Part shown: positions 7,483 to 16,652 of the stretch, piece by piece
How positions within the stretch are numbered: position 1 is the first letter of the stretch
Layout: each line of letters begins with the position of its first letter
Source: Nitrospinaceae bacterium
GTDB taxonomy: Bacteria; Nitrospinota; Nitrospinia; Nitrospinales; VA-1
Direction: 5' to 3'
Length of the DNA stretch: 64,000 nucleotides
Assembly (NCBI GenBank): GCA_029261595.1
Contig: JAJDAZ010000002.1
Location: 106,174-170,173 of the forward strand
Program-made: the position numbers and the translations under genes
Notes under the pieces: model-generated
Told to the model about the DNA's origin: nothing
The model's input: the letters and a program-made list of their open reading frames with translations, nothing else
The model's database searches: none

Positions 7483-8901
7483 TTAAGGCGTCACTTTTAA
7501 AGGTTGAGCGGTTCTGGCCCAGGACAGGCCGATCAGGTCATGAAGGTCTTCCCCTTCCTCAGGGTAGGCCGAAAGGCCCCATGCGGTTGTCACTTGCACA
7601 GAAACTCCATTGACCGAAAGAGATTTGTCATTGAACAGATTTCTCAATCGGGATTCGATGGAATCCACCTCCTCACGGTTTCTTTTCAAAATCATGATCA
7701 GTATGGAGTTGTCAGAGTATTTAAAAATATTTTTTGGGGAAGGCACTCTCTGGGAAATAAGAGAAACGAGCCCTCGAAAAAGGGAGTCGCCGCTTCTAAC
7801 TCCATGCGTTTCGTAAAGGGACGGTAAATTGGTCAGTTGAACGGTCAGGAAAAAGACCGGATAGGTCCCGTTAAATACTTTCCGGGAGATCGCCCGTTGA
7901 TAGTTGATTAAAAACCGGTGATTATAAATTCCGGTGATCGGGTCCCGGTTTTTTTCATTTTCCCGCTCGCTCGTCACTTCCTTGAAGGTCAAAGAAGAAG
8001 CCACACCCGAGGCGATCAGGGTTAATTTATCCAGATCGTGCTGGGACAATCCATTCATGGTCAATGATCCGCAAACCAGCACGCCTAGCAGGCGTTTGTC
8101 GTGCATGATCGGTGTCGCGGCAACCGATTTGATGGCTTGGGTATTTTCATTTGCAGAAAACAGGGCCATCAGCGAATTTTCAAATTCGGTATAAATAATG
8201 GGTGAGCGGCTTTGAGCGCAGGTCCCGACAATTCCTGTCCCCTGGTGCACTTCATATAGCGACGGGTCTTCAGTAAACCCTTTCTGCTGCCAGATTTTTC
8301 CCAAACCGTTTTTGTCGAACCGGATGACGGCGACGGCATCGCACTTCAGAATGGAGGAGGGTATCTCGACCAGGCGGCGAACCAGAGTGTCCTTGTCAGG
8401 AGAATCCGCCAGAAATTTGAGGTAGGTGTTCATTTCCGGAAGGGCGGACTCTGGTTTTTCGGTGTCGTGATGGGGTTCCCTTTCATGAAACAAATGCCAG
8501 GCGATCTGTTCGGCGCACCCGCCGACAATTTTTTGCAATTTGGGAGAAAAACCATACGCTTCTTTTGTGGCGATCAACAACACGCCTTCCGGTTCCTTAT
8601 GAACGACCGGGACAATGAGAAAACTTTTCAAGTCGTCTATTGATTTAAAAATATTGAGTTCTTTGGCTTCGGGGTCAAAGTGGTCAATGACCAGCGGTTT
8701 CCGGCTGGCGATCGACTGCCCGACGGGGCCCTCCCCAAAGGGGACTTTGTCCGGTGGCTCCAGGTTGGGATTCAAGGAAAAGTATTCCCGTAATTGGTAG
8801 GTTTTTTCTTCGTTATTCGCGGAATACAAAACCGTTGCATAAGCATCGGTGATGTTGCTTGTCAATTCGATGAGGTGTGAATAAATGTCAGAAAGGGCCA
8901 T
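7483..8901 (-). CDS. GAF-GAF-GGDEF protein with degenerate active site
   Basis: 472 residues with a GAF-like domain at about 10-135, a second GAF at about 160-310 (GIVGTCAQSRSPII, GVLVCGSL) and a diguanylate-cyclase fold at about 318-465 that begins DPITGIYNHRFL. The GGDEF position reads YSDNS, so the catalytic signature is lost and cyclase activity is unlikely; it may instead bind nucleotide or signal by contact. It ends 2 bases before the mreB start, an unusual arrangement that ties a sensor protein to cell-shape control. No membrane segment is visible, so sensing is cytoplasmic. Confidence 0.88.
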   Translation of the reverse strand: MALSDIYSHLIELTSNITDAYATVLYSANNEEKTYQLREYFSLNPNLEPPDKVPFGEGPVGQSIASRKPLVIDHFDPEAKELNIFKSIDDLKSFLIVPVVHKEPEGVLLIATKEAYGFSPKLQKIVGGCAEQIAWHLFHEREPHHDTEKPESALPEMNTYLKFLADSPDKDTLVRRLVEIPSSILKCDAVAVIRFDKNGLGKIWQQKGFTEDPSLYEVHQGTGIVGTCAQSRSPIIYTEFENSLMALFSANENTQAIKSVAATPIMHDKRLLGVLVCGSLTMNGLSQHDLDKLTLIASGVASSLTFKEVTSERENEKNRDPITGIYNHRFLINYQRAISRKVFNGTYPVFFLTVQLTNLPSLYETHGVRSGDSLFRGLVSLISQRVPSPKNIFKYSDNSILIMILKRNREEVDSIESRLRNLFNDKSLSVNGVSVQVTTAWGLSAYPEEGEDLHDLIGLSWARTAQPLKVTP

Positions 8902-9077
8902 AAAGGATTAAGATATATGCTTTGATTTCCGGCTGGGCTGAGAACGGTTCATGACCGGAATGGATTGGCAAAGAAACTTGAGGGAGCTTGCCACCTGAAA
9001 AATTTTCGGGCTTAAATTCCCCTGCCGATGGACATCAAGGACGGTTTCACGGCATGTTTAAAATATTCGGGACGCCT

Positions 9078-9527
9078 TTAAAACCTTCCCCTGCTTTTAA
9101 GCATTTCTCTGTAGGCCTGGACGGTTTTTTGATCCACCGCCTTGGCGCCGACCTTATATTCCCAATAGGAATTTTGATTGGTTTCTTTGACGCGAACCGC
9201 CTGGCAATTGATATTTTTCTGCTCCCCGTTGTTGGGAGAACGAAATGTGACGGATAAAATATCGTTGTTGATGACAGGAGCCGTGGTGGAAAATGCTAAA
9301 CCGTTGGTGGATAAATCGAGAATCGTGATTTTATGCGATTTTTGAAAAAATTCCGATTCTCTTTCGATATTCGCGGTTGCCGAAATCTTCACCCTGGCCC
9401 GTCGGCTATTTCTTCTTCCCAATGCTACGTTTAATTTGTGATCGATGATTTTATCAAGAACTTCCCGGAATTTTAAAAGTTCCTTGGCCGGAAGGGTATC
9501 CAGAAAAGATAAAATTTGTCGTCTCAT
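9078..9527 (-). CDS. PilZ-domain c-di-GMP receptor
   Basis: 149 residues. A short helical N-terminal part is followed by a PilZ domain with the RxxxR-type switch (RRNSRRARVK, about 38-47) and the DxSxxG motif (DLSTNG, about 72-77). Both are the c-di-GMP-contacting elements. No output domain is attached, so it probably works by binding partners. The window encodes one intact GGDEF and three HD-GYP proteins that would set the ligand level. It is separated from its neighbours by 176 and 267 bases and seems to stand alone. Confidence 0.88.
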   Translation of the reverse strand: MRRQILSFLDTLPAKELLKFREVLDKIIDHKLNVALGRRNSRRARVKISATANIERESEFFQKSHKITILDLSTNGLAFSTTAPVINNDILSVTFRSPNNGEQKNINCQAVRVKETNQNSYWEYKVGAKAVDQKTVQAYREMLKSRGRF

Positions 9528-9794
9528 GTTTATTTCGTCGCTCGTCGAAAAGAGCGTCCATACCTTAAAAATGAACTGGCAACGGTGCAGAATCGAGACA
9601 TTGGCCTTCTTGAAAACGCATCATATAGTGATGAAAAATAAGTGTCAATCATTTATAATCGCATTGAAAATTTCACCGTGAATTTAGAGAATAAAATTGC
9701 CGGTCAAATGAATTTTCTTGACAGGGCAAAAACGCATTACTATACTCCCGCTTTCCGGTTGTTGGGTTTTATCCTTAAAAAATATGGATTGAAA

Positions 9795-9870
9795 GGGCGA
9801 ATAGCTCAGCTGGGAGAGCACCGGCCTTACAAGCCGGGGGTCACAGGTTCGAGCCCTGTTTCGCCCACCA
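9795..9870 (+). tRNA. tRNA-Val(UAC)
   Basis: A 76-base cloverleaf. The acceptor GGGCGAA pairs with TTCGCCC, the discriminator is A and CCA is encoded. The anticodon stem CCGGC/GCCGG carries the loop CTTACAA with anticodon TAC (reads GUA and other valine codons), and the T-arm carries GGTTCGAGCC. Confidence 0.97.
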
Positions 9871-9926
9871 GCGTGCCGCTGGACCCAGAATATACATGCG
9901 ATGGGTTTCTGAGGAAACCCTTTCTT
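9868..9926 (+). terminator. Hairpins behind tRNA-Val, possible terminator
   Basis: The encoded CCA is part of a palindrome CCAGCG-TGC-CGCTGG (9868-9882). It is followed by GGGTTTC-TGAG-GAAACCC (9903-9920) and the T-rich TTTCTT. The second hairpin has a perfect 7-base-pair stem and looks like a weak intrinsic terminator for tRNA-Val. Confidence 0.45.
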
Positions 9927-9950
9927 CCAGAGAGGAAATGGAGTTTCCTC

Positions 9951-9971
9951 CTCTCCTCCATTGGAGGAGAG
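9951..9971. repeat. Perfect palindrome between the tRNA genes
   Basis: CTCTCCTCCA and its reverse complement flank a single T at 9961, giving two 10-base arms. It stands in the 215-base gap between tRNA-Val and tRNA-Asp, with no T-run. Function is unknown; it may be a dispersed repeat remnant or a processing structure. Confidence 0.55.
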
Positions 9972-10085
9972 GATTGAGGTGAGGAGGGAATCAAATCTTT
10001 TCTTTTTGAAAGAATGGATTCTTTCACGGTTTTTATGAGTGGAAGAAAACCGGTTAGATTGGATTTACACATTGAATAAGATCGC

Positions 10086-10162
<77 letters not shown>

Positions 10163-10182
10163 TTTTATTTGATCGGATATTG

Positions 10183-10213
10183 GGTTTACGGTTTTGGCCG
10201 TAAACCTTTTTTT
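10183..10213 (+). terminator. Intrinsic terminator after tRNA-Asp
   Basis: GGTTTACGG (10183-10191) and CCGTAAACC (10198-10206) form a perfect 9-base-pair stem with a 6-base loop, followed directly by seven T residues (10207-10213). It lies 20 bases after tRNA-Asp. Confidence 0.9.
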
Positions 10214-10236
10214 GTTTGCCTTCCCAATTATGATCT

Positions 10237-11913
10237 CTATTCAAAGGGCCGACCAAAGTAAGACAACGCCCAAAGAGCGACGAGGTAAACGCTTATTAGG
10301 GATTGAATCCCTGAAACCACCTTCACCCATCCGGTAGTGCGAAGCGAAAATTCTTGAGGATGAATTCTAGCCAGCCAGTTGCCAATATTGAGATCACGCC
10401 AGCCGAAGTGAAATGCGGAGAGTAAACTGACATACACCGCCCATAAAAAAGCCCCAAAACCAGTGGCTCTTACCCGATCAGGATTATCCTGTCCCTGCAT
10501 CTTGTGAATTCGATCTTCAGGCCACACGCGCCAGATTCCTGACTTCTGCTCCTTAAAGGATAGTAAAAAAATATTTCCAATTTTCTGGTGTCCAAACCTA
10601 ATGGCAATGTAATAGCTAATAGAAAAAATCAATATTAGAACCAGTAAAATTCTCAAGGGTCTTCCCGGATACATCCCATATTTACAAGTCAACTCAAACA
10701 AAATAAGGTGAAAAGTTCTCTCAATGATCCCTTTATCAATTCGTTCACCGTGTTTTATGGCATAAGTCACCTGTCTCTCCTGCTCGCGCATTCCTGCTTT
10801 TTTAAATGCTTCGCGAAGAAGATTCAAACCACTCGGGGTACCCTTGTCACTAATTCGTAATGAAGCTAAACCCTTGACCTCCGACATGGTGCTCACCAAT
10901 GGTACATGTATGGGTTCGTAAACGGTGTCAACCATCTTAGTTTCAAAAAAAACAGCATCCTCCAAGTTGGTTCTCACGAGAACGGCTTTATTCAATTCGG
11001 CCCCGCTCAGATCAGCCTTGCTCAGATTAGCCCCGCTTAAATCGGACTTTAACAGAATGGCTCCTTTCAGATAGGCCCCGCTCAGATTGGCCTTTCTCAA
11101 TTTGGCTTCAAATAATTTGGCCGCTTCGAGATTAGTTCCTTTCAGGTTGGCTATGATCAACTTGGCTTTGTTCAACTTGGTCGCGATCAGAATGGTATCG
11201 GTCAGAATGGTGTCGCTCAGATTGGCCCCGTTCAGATCGGCCCTGTTCAGATTGGCCCTGTTCAGATTGGCCCCAAACAGATTGGCTCCTTTCAGATTGG
11301 CATCCATCAGTTTGGCCCCTTCGAGGTTGGTATTAACAAAGTATGGGGTTATTGATGGATTCTCCACACGCCACGCGTTCCATACCTTAGCCCCTTGTTT
11401 GAGAAGGGTAATTTGATCTTCACAGGTATATTTCGTATCTGAAACCCAATCGATTTTCATGTATATCGGAACCGCTGTGTCTCTGGTGATCTGCGCTGAT
11501 TGAACCTGTTCACAAACCAAATTTCTTGCCCCGAACAGATTGGCTCCTTTCAGATTGGCATCCATAAGTTTGGCCCCGTTCAGATTGGCCTTGCTCAGAT
11601 CGGCTTTGAACAGATCAACCCCGTTCAGATCGGCCCCGGTTAGATTGGCCTTGGTCAGATCAGCTCCTCTCAGAATGTTCCCTCGCAAATCAACACCGGT
11701 CAGGTCGGCCCTGTTCAGATCAGCCCCTTTGAGATTGGTCCGGTCTATTGTAACATCTGTCAGATCCATCCCTTTCAGATTGGCATTGCTCAAATCGCAA
11801 TCCAAACATTGTGAGAACCCTTTCAGCTTCATAAGGTCATCAGGGTCATAGGCATAAGACATTGGGGTTGAAATTAACAGGATCAAAAAGATAAATAAAA
11901 ATCGCTTGAGCAT
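10237..11913 (-). CDS. Exported pentapeptide-repeat protein with C-terminal membrane (channel-like) domain
   Basis: 558 residues. A signal peptide (1-21, ending MSYAYD) is followed by two blocks of A(D/N)Lxx pentapeptide repeats (about 36-128 and 195-330) that form a right-handed beta-helix. Between them lies a non-repeat insert of about 65 residues with two cysteines. The C-terminal third has a hydrophobic helix (RILLVLILIFSISYYIAI) and then a re-entrant-looking segment (VYVSLLSAFHFGW) before a last helix (QSLISVYLVALWALSYFGRPF). That end resembles two-helix ion-channel domains, but the TVGYG filter is absent. Role unknown. The final part of the protein points to an inner-membrane location with the repeats outside the cytoplasm. 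Confidence 0.8.
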   Translation of the reverse strand: MLKRFLFIFLILLISTPMSYAYDPDDLMKLKGFSQCLDCDLSNANLKGMDLTDVTIDRTNLKGADLNRADLTGVDLRGNILRGADLTKANLTGADLNGVDLFKADLSKANLNGAKLMDANLKGANLFGARNLVCEQVQSAQITRDTAVPIYMKIDWVSDTKYTCEDQITLLKQGAKVWNAWRVENPSITPYFVNTNLEGAKLMDANLKGANLFGANLNRANLNRADLNGANLSDTILTDTILIATKLNKAKLIIANLKGTNLEAAKLFEAKLRKANLSGAYLKGAILLKSDLSGANLSKADLSGAELNKAVLVRTNLEDAVFFETKMVDTVYEPIHVPLVSTMSEVKGLASLRISDKGTPSGLNLLREAFKKAGMREQERQVTYAIKHGERIDKGIIERTFHLILFELTCKYGMYPGRPLRILLVLILIFSISYYIAIRFGHQKIGNIFLLSFKEQKSGIWRVWPEDRIHKMQGQDNPDRVRATGFGAFLWAVYVSLLSAFHFGWRDLNIGNWLARIHPQEFSLRTTGWVKVVSGIQSLISVYLVALWALSYFGRPFE

Positions 11914-11964
11914 GTCCCCTCCAATTTCAGAATGATTTTGATAGTTTTTTGCCTTCCTGTATCG

Positions 11965-13056
11965 TCACCGGATTTCTTCAAAATACTCCATCAACTGGCT
12001 GTGACATTCTCCGCCGCTTAAAATATTTCGGGCAGCATCGAACCCTTCCTGCGGTGTTGCAAACATCCCTAATAGATGACCAAGCGTCCCAGCGTGGCAG
12101 GCGATCAGTGGAGCCGCCGGGCCCTGGTTGTTTTTGAGTGCGGTTTCTCCCCACTTCGCTAAAAATTCCAGGGTGGTTGTTTCGGATTTCAAGTCCTGGT
12201 AAGCGTTTTGGATTTCGTCACGAGTTACTTTTGAATACATATTTTGTAAGACCAGTTTTTTTTCGACGGCATTTTTCTCTCCTGAATCGATAAACATCTT
12301 CGCTTCTTTGTGAACTCCATAAAACGTGGTTCCTTCCGAACCATTTCCGATGATGGTTTTATCGAAACCGCTCAACCGGGCGACGGCCAGCATGGAAACT
12401 TCATAACCGCGATGAAAATATCCGGTGGCGAGGAAATTTCCTTTCGAACGGGCCTTGACCGGTTGCAGCATTTTTTCAAGCGTCGCCAGCATGGGGCGTT
12501 TCACGATCTCCACCCGCATGTCCCGCAGATTTTCCAGGGAAGGATTGGTGTGTCTGGTGGAGAGGTATCCAAACTGATGTTTTTTTAAAAGCGCCAGCCG
12601 TTTTTCATGATTGTCGTTTTTGGACACGCCATAATGTTTGACGAGCAGGTCTTCAAAAGTAATGCCGAATTTTGGCGGCAACGATTGCGTCGAATGACCG
12701 TAAGCCGGAAGGCCTATTCTGGCCAGAACGGGCAAGGTGAAAAAACCGAAATACGGCACCCTGTTGAATCCATCGAACGGATCGGCGATTTGCAGAATTT
12801 TTTCAAAGGGAACTTCATGCTGGATCGTGGTTCGATTCAGGGCCTTCCAATAGCCGATATTTTCCGCCACCGTTTCGAGTTTCATGCGTGCGGCGATGAG
12901 GAAAATTCCGGCGCGTACCGGAGACACGGAACCGTTTAAAATCAAGGTGAGCGCGTCCTCGGCCTCCTGCTCGGTCAGGTCTTTGCTCATTTTGGGTCCG
13001 GTGGCGATTTTTTGCAGGTAGCCCTGCATCCGTTTGGAAGCGTCTGTTTCGTCCAT
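11965..13056 (-). CDS. Anthranilate phosphoribosyltransferase-like (TrpD2/YbiB-type) protein
   Basis: A 363-residue member of the nucleoside-phosphorylase/TrpD fold. It has a helical N-terminal domain (LTEQEAEDALTLILNGSVSPVRAGIFLIAARMK) and an alpha/beta domain with FGFFTLPVLARIGLPAYGHS, LATGYFHRGYE and GNGSEGTTFY. The PRPP- and Mg-binding GTGGD motif of true TrpD is absent; the matching place reads IADPFDGFNR. It therefore probably does not make phosphoribosyl-anthranilate. TrpD2 proteins such as E. coli YbiB bind nucleic acid instead. There are no tryptophan genes nearby. It stands 51 bases upstream of the pentapeptide-repeat gene. Confidence 0.8.
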   Translation of the reverse strand: MDETDASKRMQGYLQKIATGPKMSKDLTEQEAEDALTLILNGSVSPVRAGIFLIAARMKLETVAENIGYWKALNRTTIQHEVPFEKILQIADPFDGFNRVPYFGFFTLPVLARIGLPAYGHSTQSLPPKFGITFEDLLVKHYGVSKNDNHEKRLALLKKHQFGYLSTRHTNPSLENLRDMRVEIVKRPMLATLEKMLQPVKARSKGNFLATGYFHRGYEVSMLAVARLSGFDKTIIGNGSEGTTFYGVHKEAKMFIDSGEKNAVEKKLVLQNMYSKVTRDEIQNAYQDLKSETTTLEFLAKWGETALKNNQGPAAPLIACHAGTLGHLLGMFATPQEGFDAARNILSGGECHSQLMEYFEEIR

Positions 13057-13187
13057 GGTGTCTATTTTTTAAGGGATCGTGGCTCTATTTCATGTTCTGC
13101 GGTATCATTATCCTGCACGAATCTAATCTAAAGAAGAAATATTTATGCCCTGCGGATTGTCCTGGGCGTTTGGTGAATCGATAAATA

Positions 13188-14903
13188 ATGATAGCAACAA
13201 AAACCAGTCCCCATTCTATAGAAAACGATCCCATCCTGCGAGAGCTGAAGGTCCTTTTGGTGTATCCGAGCACGGCCGATGTCGCTCTGGATAATCTTGG
13301 ATTTCAGAGAGTTCATGCTTTGTTGAATCAAATCGACGGAGTGGATTGCGACCGTTACAGTTTCCCGGTGGATTGGAAGCCGGAAATGGAAAGCCTTCCC
13401 CAAAAAGACCTGCTGTCTCATGAGATGGGATTGCATCCTCAGGATTTCGACATGATCGCTTTTTCCATCTCCTTTGAGCCGGATTACCTGCATGTGGCGG
13501 CCTTGTTGAAGCATTTTGGCCTCCCCCTGGAAAGTAAACTCAGGGGGGAAAGTCATCCCCTGATATTGGCGGGAGGGTCGGCGGTGTTCATCAACCCGGA
13601 ACCTTTGGCGGATATTGTCGATGTCTTTTTCATCGGCGAAGGGGAGGGTCTGGCGGGAAATTTTTTTGATCTCTATCTAAAAACGCCGTGGCATGATTCC
13701 CGCGAACTGTTACACCAGGCCGCAACACAGCCGGGAATATATGTTCCCCGGTTCTATCATCCGCAATATGAAGATGGCGAGTTTGCGGGATTTCAGGTGG
13801 AACCTGATTTGCCTTTGCGTATTGAGCGGCATTGGACCCAGAAGTCGGAGGACCTTTGCACGCATTCGGAAATTCACAATGGCGTATCGACCTTTAAGGA
13901 TATGGCCCTGATGGAAGTGACCCGCGGGTGCATCTGGGCCTGCCGGTTCTGTACGGCGGGTTTTATTTACCGGCCTCCGCGTCTGCCGGATCTTGATCTG
14001 ACCTATCAATCGCTGGAAAAGTCATTGGAAAAAGCCGGGCAATCGGCCTCGACCATTGGTCTTGTGGGGCCTTCGGTGACGGACCACCCGGATTTGATCG
14101 GTCTGGCCAAGAGGATTACCGAACAGGGCAAAAAACTTTCCTTTTCTTCTTTGCGGATGGAAACCCTCAACGATGAACTGGTGGATTTGATTTTACAAAG
14201 CGGGCAGAAAACCCTGACGGTGGCGGTCGATGCACCTTCCGAGCGAATGCGCGATGTGGTCAACAAAGCCGCTACCGACGAATACATCATTGAAAAATGC
14301 CGGTTTCTCACCGAGAAAGGCATTCTGCATTTGAAAATATACTCCATCATCGGACTGCCGGGTGAAGAGGATGAAGACATCGACCAGTTCATCACCTTGG
14401 TTAATAACGTCATGGACGTCTATGTGGAAGCCTGCCGAAAACGCGGAAACATCGGCAATGTGACCATCGGTCTCAGCCCGCTGATCCCAAAGCCGGGCAC
14501 GCCGTTTCAGTGGCATCCCATGGAACGGGTGAAGAGTTTGAAGAAAAAATTCATGAAAGTGCGCAAGGCATTGGGGAAAATTCCTCATCTTAAGATGAGT
14601 TTTGGATCGCCCAACGAGGCGTACCTGCAAACCTATCTTTCGCGCGGCGACCGGCGTCTCCTGGATTTCTTCAAAACCTATCTGAATAATCATCACGATT
14701 CGAAAGCGGCGCTGAACGAATATCGTGAACGTGTCGATCAGGTGAACTACCGCCAGTTTGAACGGGATGACGTTCTGCCCTGGGACATCGTCGATCACGG
14801 CTACAAAAACCATTTTCTGTGGCAGGACTACCAACGCGGCCTGCGGCAAAAACACACTCCCATTTGTGACACGGCCACCTGCAAGATTTGCGGCCTCTGC
14901 TAA
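13188..14903 (+). CDS. B12-binding-type radical SAM protein
   Basis: 571 residues. The N-terminal Rossmann-like domain (about 20-160, VLLVYPSTADVALDNLGFQRVH, LILAGGSAVFINPEPLADIVDVFFIGEGE) is the B12-binding-like part of the TIGR03960 type, without an obvious DxHxxG cobalamin motif. The radical SAM domain follows with C248-x3-C252-x2-C255 (RGCIWACRFC). A cysteine-rich tail (CDTATCKICGLC, the last 12 residues) may hold a second Fe-S site. Substrate unknown; relatives act on RNA or small molecules. It runs divergently from the TrpD-like gene. Copy 2 of the dispersed repeat begins 10 bases after the stop. Confidence 0.85.
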   Translation: MIATKTSPHSIENDPILRELKVLLVYPSTADVALDNLGFQRVHALLNQIDGVDCDRYSFPVDWKPEMESLPQKDLLSHEMGLHPQDFDMIAFSISFEPDYLHVAALLKHFGLPLESKLRGESHPLILAGGSAVFINPEPLADIVDVFFIGEGEGLAGNFFDLYLKTPWHDSRELLHQAATQPGIYVPRFYHPQYEDGEFAGFQVEPDLPLRIERHWTQKSEDLCTHSEIHNGVSTFKDMALMEVTRGCIWACRFCTAGFIYRPPRLPDLDLTYQSLEKSLEKAGQSASTIGLVGPSVTDHPDLIGLAKRITEQGKKLSFSSLRMETLNDELVDLILQSGQKTLTVAVDAPSERMRDVVNKAATDEYIIEKCRFLTEKGILHLKIYSIIGLPGEEDEDIDQFITLVNNVMDVYVEACRKRGNIGNVTIGLSPLIPKPGTPFQWHPMERVKSLKKKFMKVRKALGKIPHLKMSFGSPNEAYLQTYLSRGDRRLLDFFKTYLNNHHDSKAALNEYRERVDQVNYRQFERDDVLPWDIVDHGYKNHFLWQDYQRGLRQKHTPICDTATCKICGLC

Positions 14904-14913
14904 CCCCACTACG

Positions 14914-14966
14914 CCCCGTTACACGGGGAGGAAGCTTGGGCCTGACGCTACGCGAGGCCCTGAAAA
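14914..14966. repeat. Dispersed intergenic repeat, copy 2
   Basis: A 53-base block matching 5657-5708, with the same CCCC/GGGG stem (around GTTACAC) and the same GGGCCTGACGCT and CGCGAGGCCCTGAAAA parts. It begins 10 bases after the radical SAM stop codon. Confidence 0.75.
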
Positions 14967-15066
14967 CGTCTGGAGGGAAATATCAGCATTATGCAAGTTT
15001 TTGCCAGCCATAAACTCATCGCACGATAATATCTCTTCCACCAGTACGTTGGTGGATTTTGAACCT

Positions 15067-15933
15067 ATGTCTTTCAATATTGAAAAAATGCACAAGTTGC
15101 CGCCCGGCGACCGGTTTTTGGATTGCAACGAGATCTGGTATTTTTTCAACCGCTGGGTGATCCGCGTTTTATACCCCTTGCCCGTTACGGCGAACCAGAT
15201 CACCTTTTTGTCTTTAGTGATGGGCCTCCTGGCGGCGGGGTTTTATGTGTCCGACTTTCACAATGCTATGATTTGGGCGGCGATCTTTTTTTACGGAAAA
15301 ATTTTTCTGGACAATGTGGACGGCAACCTGGCCCGTGTGCGCGGCGAGGTTTCCCGGGTGGGGCGGTTTTTGGATTCGTTCACCGACTTTGTGGTGACGG
15401 TGGCCGTCTATGGGGCGATCACTTATCGATTGGTTCAGGAAACCCACGATCCTCTCCTTTGGGCCGTCGGATTTTTCGCGTTGTTGAGCGCTCTATTGCA
15501 TTGCACCTATTTTGTGTTTTACCTGGTCAACTACACCTCGATGGTGGGAACCTATGAGATGAACCGGGTGCGTGAAGACATTGTCGATGAAGATCGTGAA
15601 TCGGCCCCTGATGGAGAGTTGTTCTGGCAACGCGTGCATGGGTGGCTGTACGGCTGGCAGGACAAGGCGATCGAAAAGTTTGACACGAAAAGCCGTGAAC
15701 TGGCGAAGGTCGAAAAAGAACCGGGCGAGCAAAAGGCCTGGTATCAGGACAAATTGTTTTTGACCTACATCAGCCCGTTATGTTTATGCACCAACAATAT
15801 GATCGTGGTGGTGTTTTCTCTCTTTGATGCTTTGGAACTGGCCTTATATGCCGTGTTGATTTTAGGAAACGCCTATCTGCTGGGGATTCAGATCTGGAAA
15901 ATCGGCCGCCATCGATTGATGATGCTGGCTTGA
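15067..15933 (+). CDS. CDP-alcohol phosphatidyltransferase family protein
   Basis: 288 residues with several membrane helices. It carries the complete family signature D-G-x2-A-R-x8-G-x3-D-x3-D in DGNLARVRGEVSRVGRFLD and the following SFTD. Such enzymes transfer a phosphatidyl or similar group from a CDP-linked donor to an alcohol. The acceptor cannot be read from sequence. The ATG at 15067 is chosen because the conserved domain begins soon after; the frame stays open upstream into the radical SAM gene without support. A large hydrophilic loop (about 170-235) separates two membrane halves, which is longer than in PgsA. The gene converges with the Lon-N gene. Confidence 0.85.
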   Translation: MSFNIEKMHKLPPGDRFLDCNEIWYFFNRWVIRVLYPLPVTANQITFLSLVMGLLAAGFYVSDFHNAMIWAAIFFYGKIFLDNVDGNLARVRGEVSRVGRFLDSFTDFVVTVAVYGAITYRLVQETHDPLLWAVGFFALLSALLHCTYFVFYLVNYTSMVGTYEMNRVREDIVDEDRESAPDGELFWQRVHGWLYGWQDKAIEKFDTKSRELAKVEKEPGEQKAWYQDKLFLTYISPLCLCTNNMIVVVFSLFDALELALYAVLILGNAYLLGIQIWKIGRHRLMMLA

Positions 15934-15959
15934 ACCACCAGGGAAAAGGGAGGGGAGGT

Positions 15960-16652
15960 TCAGTTTAAATTAATATCGGCGCCGGGGTTGGCCCGCATCT
16001 TGGATAGATGGATGATGTCCATTTTCATCTTCAGCATCGTATGAATGCTATCGATTCTTTTTAAGACATCCTGTTCTTCGAGTAATTTTTGTTTCTGCTC
16101 CGTTGTCAGATTTAACTGGTAGGCGATCTGATCGGCCAGGTGACTTAGAATTTTGCAGTCATCCAAAATCATTTCTGTTCTGAAGTTTTTTCCAGAAGAC
16201 AAAGCGCGGATGTATTCGTAGCAATGACGGATCAACTCTTCCTTCAAGGGATTGGGTCCTGTAATCAGGCTCTGGTCGTTGATTTCCTTCAAGGTTTCAA
16301 TACTTGCCCGGCGATAGGGTTTTCCTTCTGTTTCCCCAACAACCCGGAACCGGCTCAAGCCTTTCAAGACCATATTGTATTTTCCATCCCCAAGCAGAAC
16401 GTGTTTTTCGATTTTCCCAACGCACCCGACCGTGGCGATTGGCGGTGCGGCATAATAATTGGCTTCCCATCCCGGCAGCAGGAGCACCATGCCGATTTTT
16501 TTCTCGCCCTCTAAAGCTTCGGCGACCATCTGCCGGTATCGCGGTTCAAATATGTGCAGTGGCAACAAGGTGTTAGGATAAAACACGGTCTGGGGCAGAG
16601 GAAATAAGGGGACGAGTTCCCCGTGCTCTGGAGGATTGATTTCGCTTTCCAT
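15960..16652 (-). CDS. Lon N-terminal (substrate-binding) domain protein
   Basis: 230 residues corresponding to the Lon protease N-terminal domain alone: LVPLFPLPQTVFYPNTLLPLHIFEPRYRQMV at the start, GKIEKHVLLGDGKYNMVLKGLSRFRV in the middle, and a helical C-terminal part (DQIAYQLNLTTEQKQKLLEEQD). There is no AAA or protease domain. Stand-alone forms are widespread, of uncertain role, and probably bind unfolded protein. The 186 bases between this gene and the divergent gene at 16839 must hold both promoters. Confidence 0.9.
   Translation of the reverse strand: MESEINPPEHGELVPLFPLPQTVFYPNTLLPLHIFEPRYRQMVAEALEGEKKIGMVLLLPGWEANYYAAPPIATVGCVGKIEKHVLLGDGKYNMVLKGLSRFRVVGETEGKPYRRASIETLKEINDQSLITGPNPLKEELIRHCYEYIRALSSGKNFRTEMILDDCKILSHLADQIAYQLNLTTEQKQKLLEEQDVLKRIDSIHTMLKMKMDIIHLSKMRANPGADINLN

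Noticed and set aside
11965..13056. Annotation as tryptophan-pathway TrpD
   Set aside because: The GTGGD motif is absent and no tryptophan genes are nearby.
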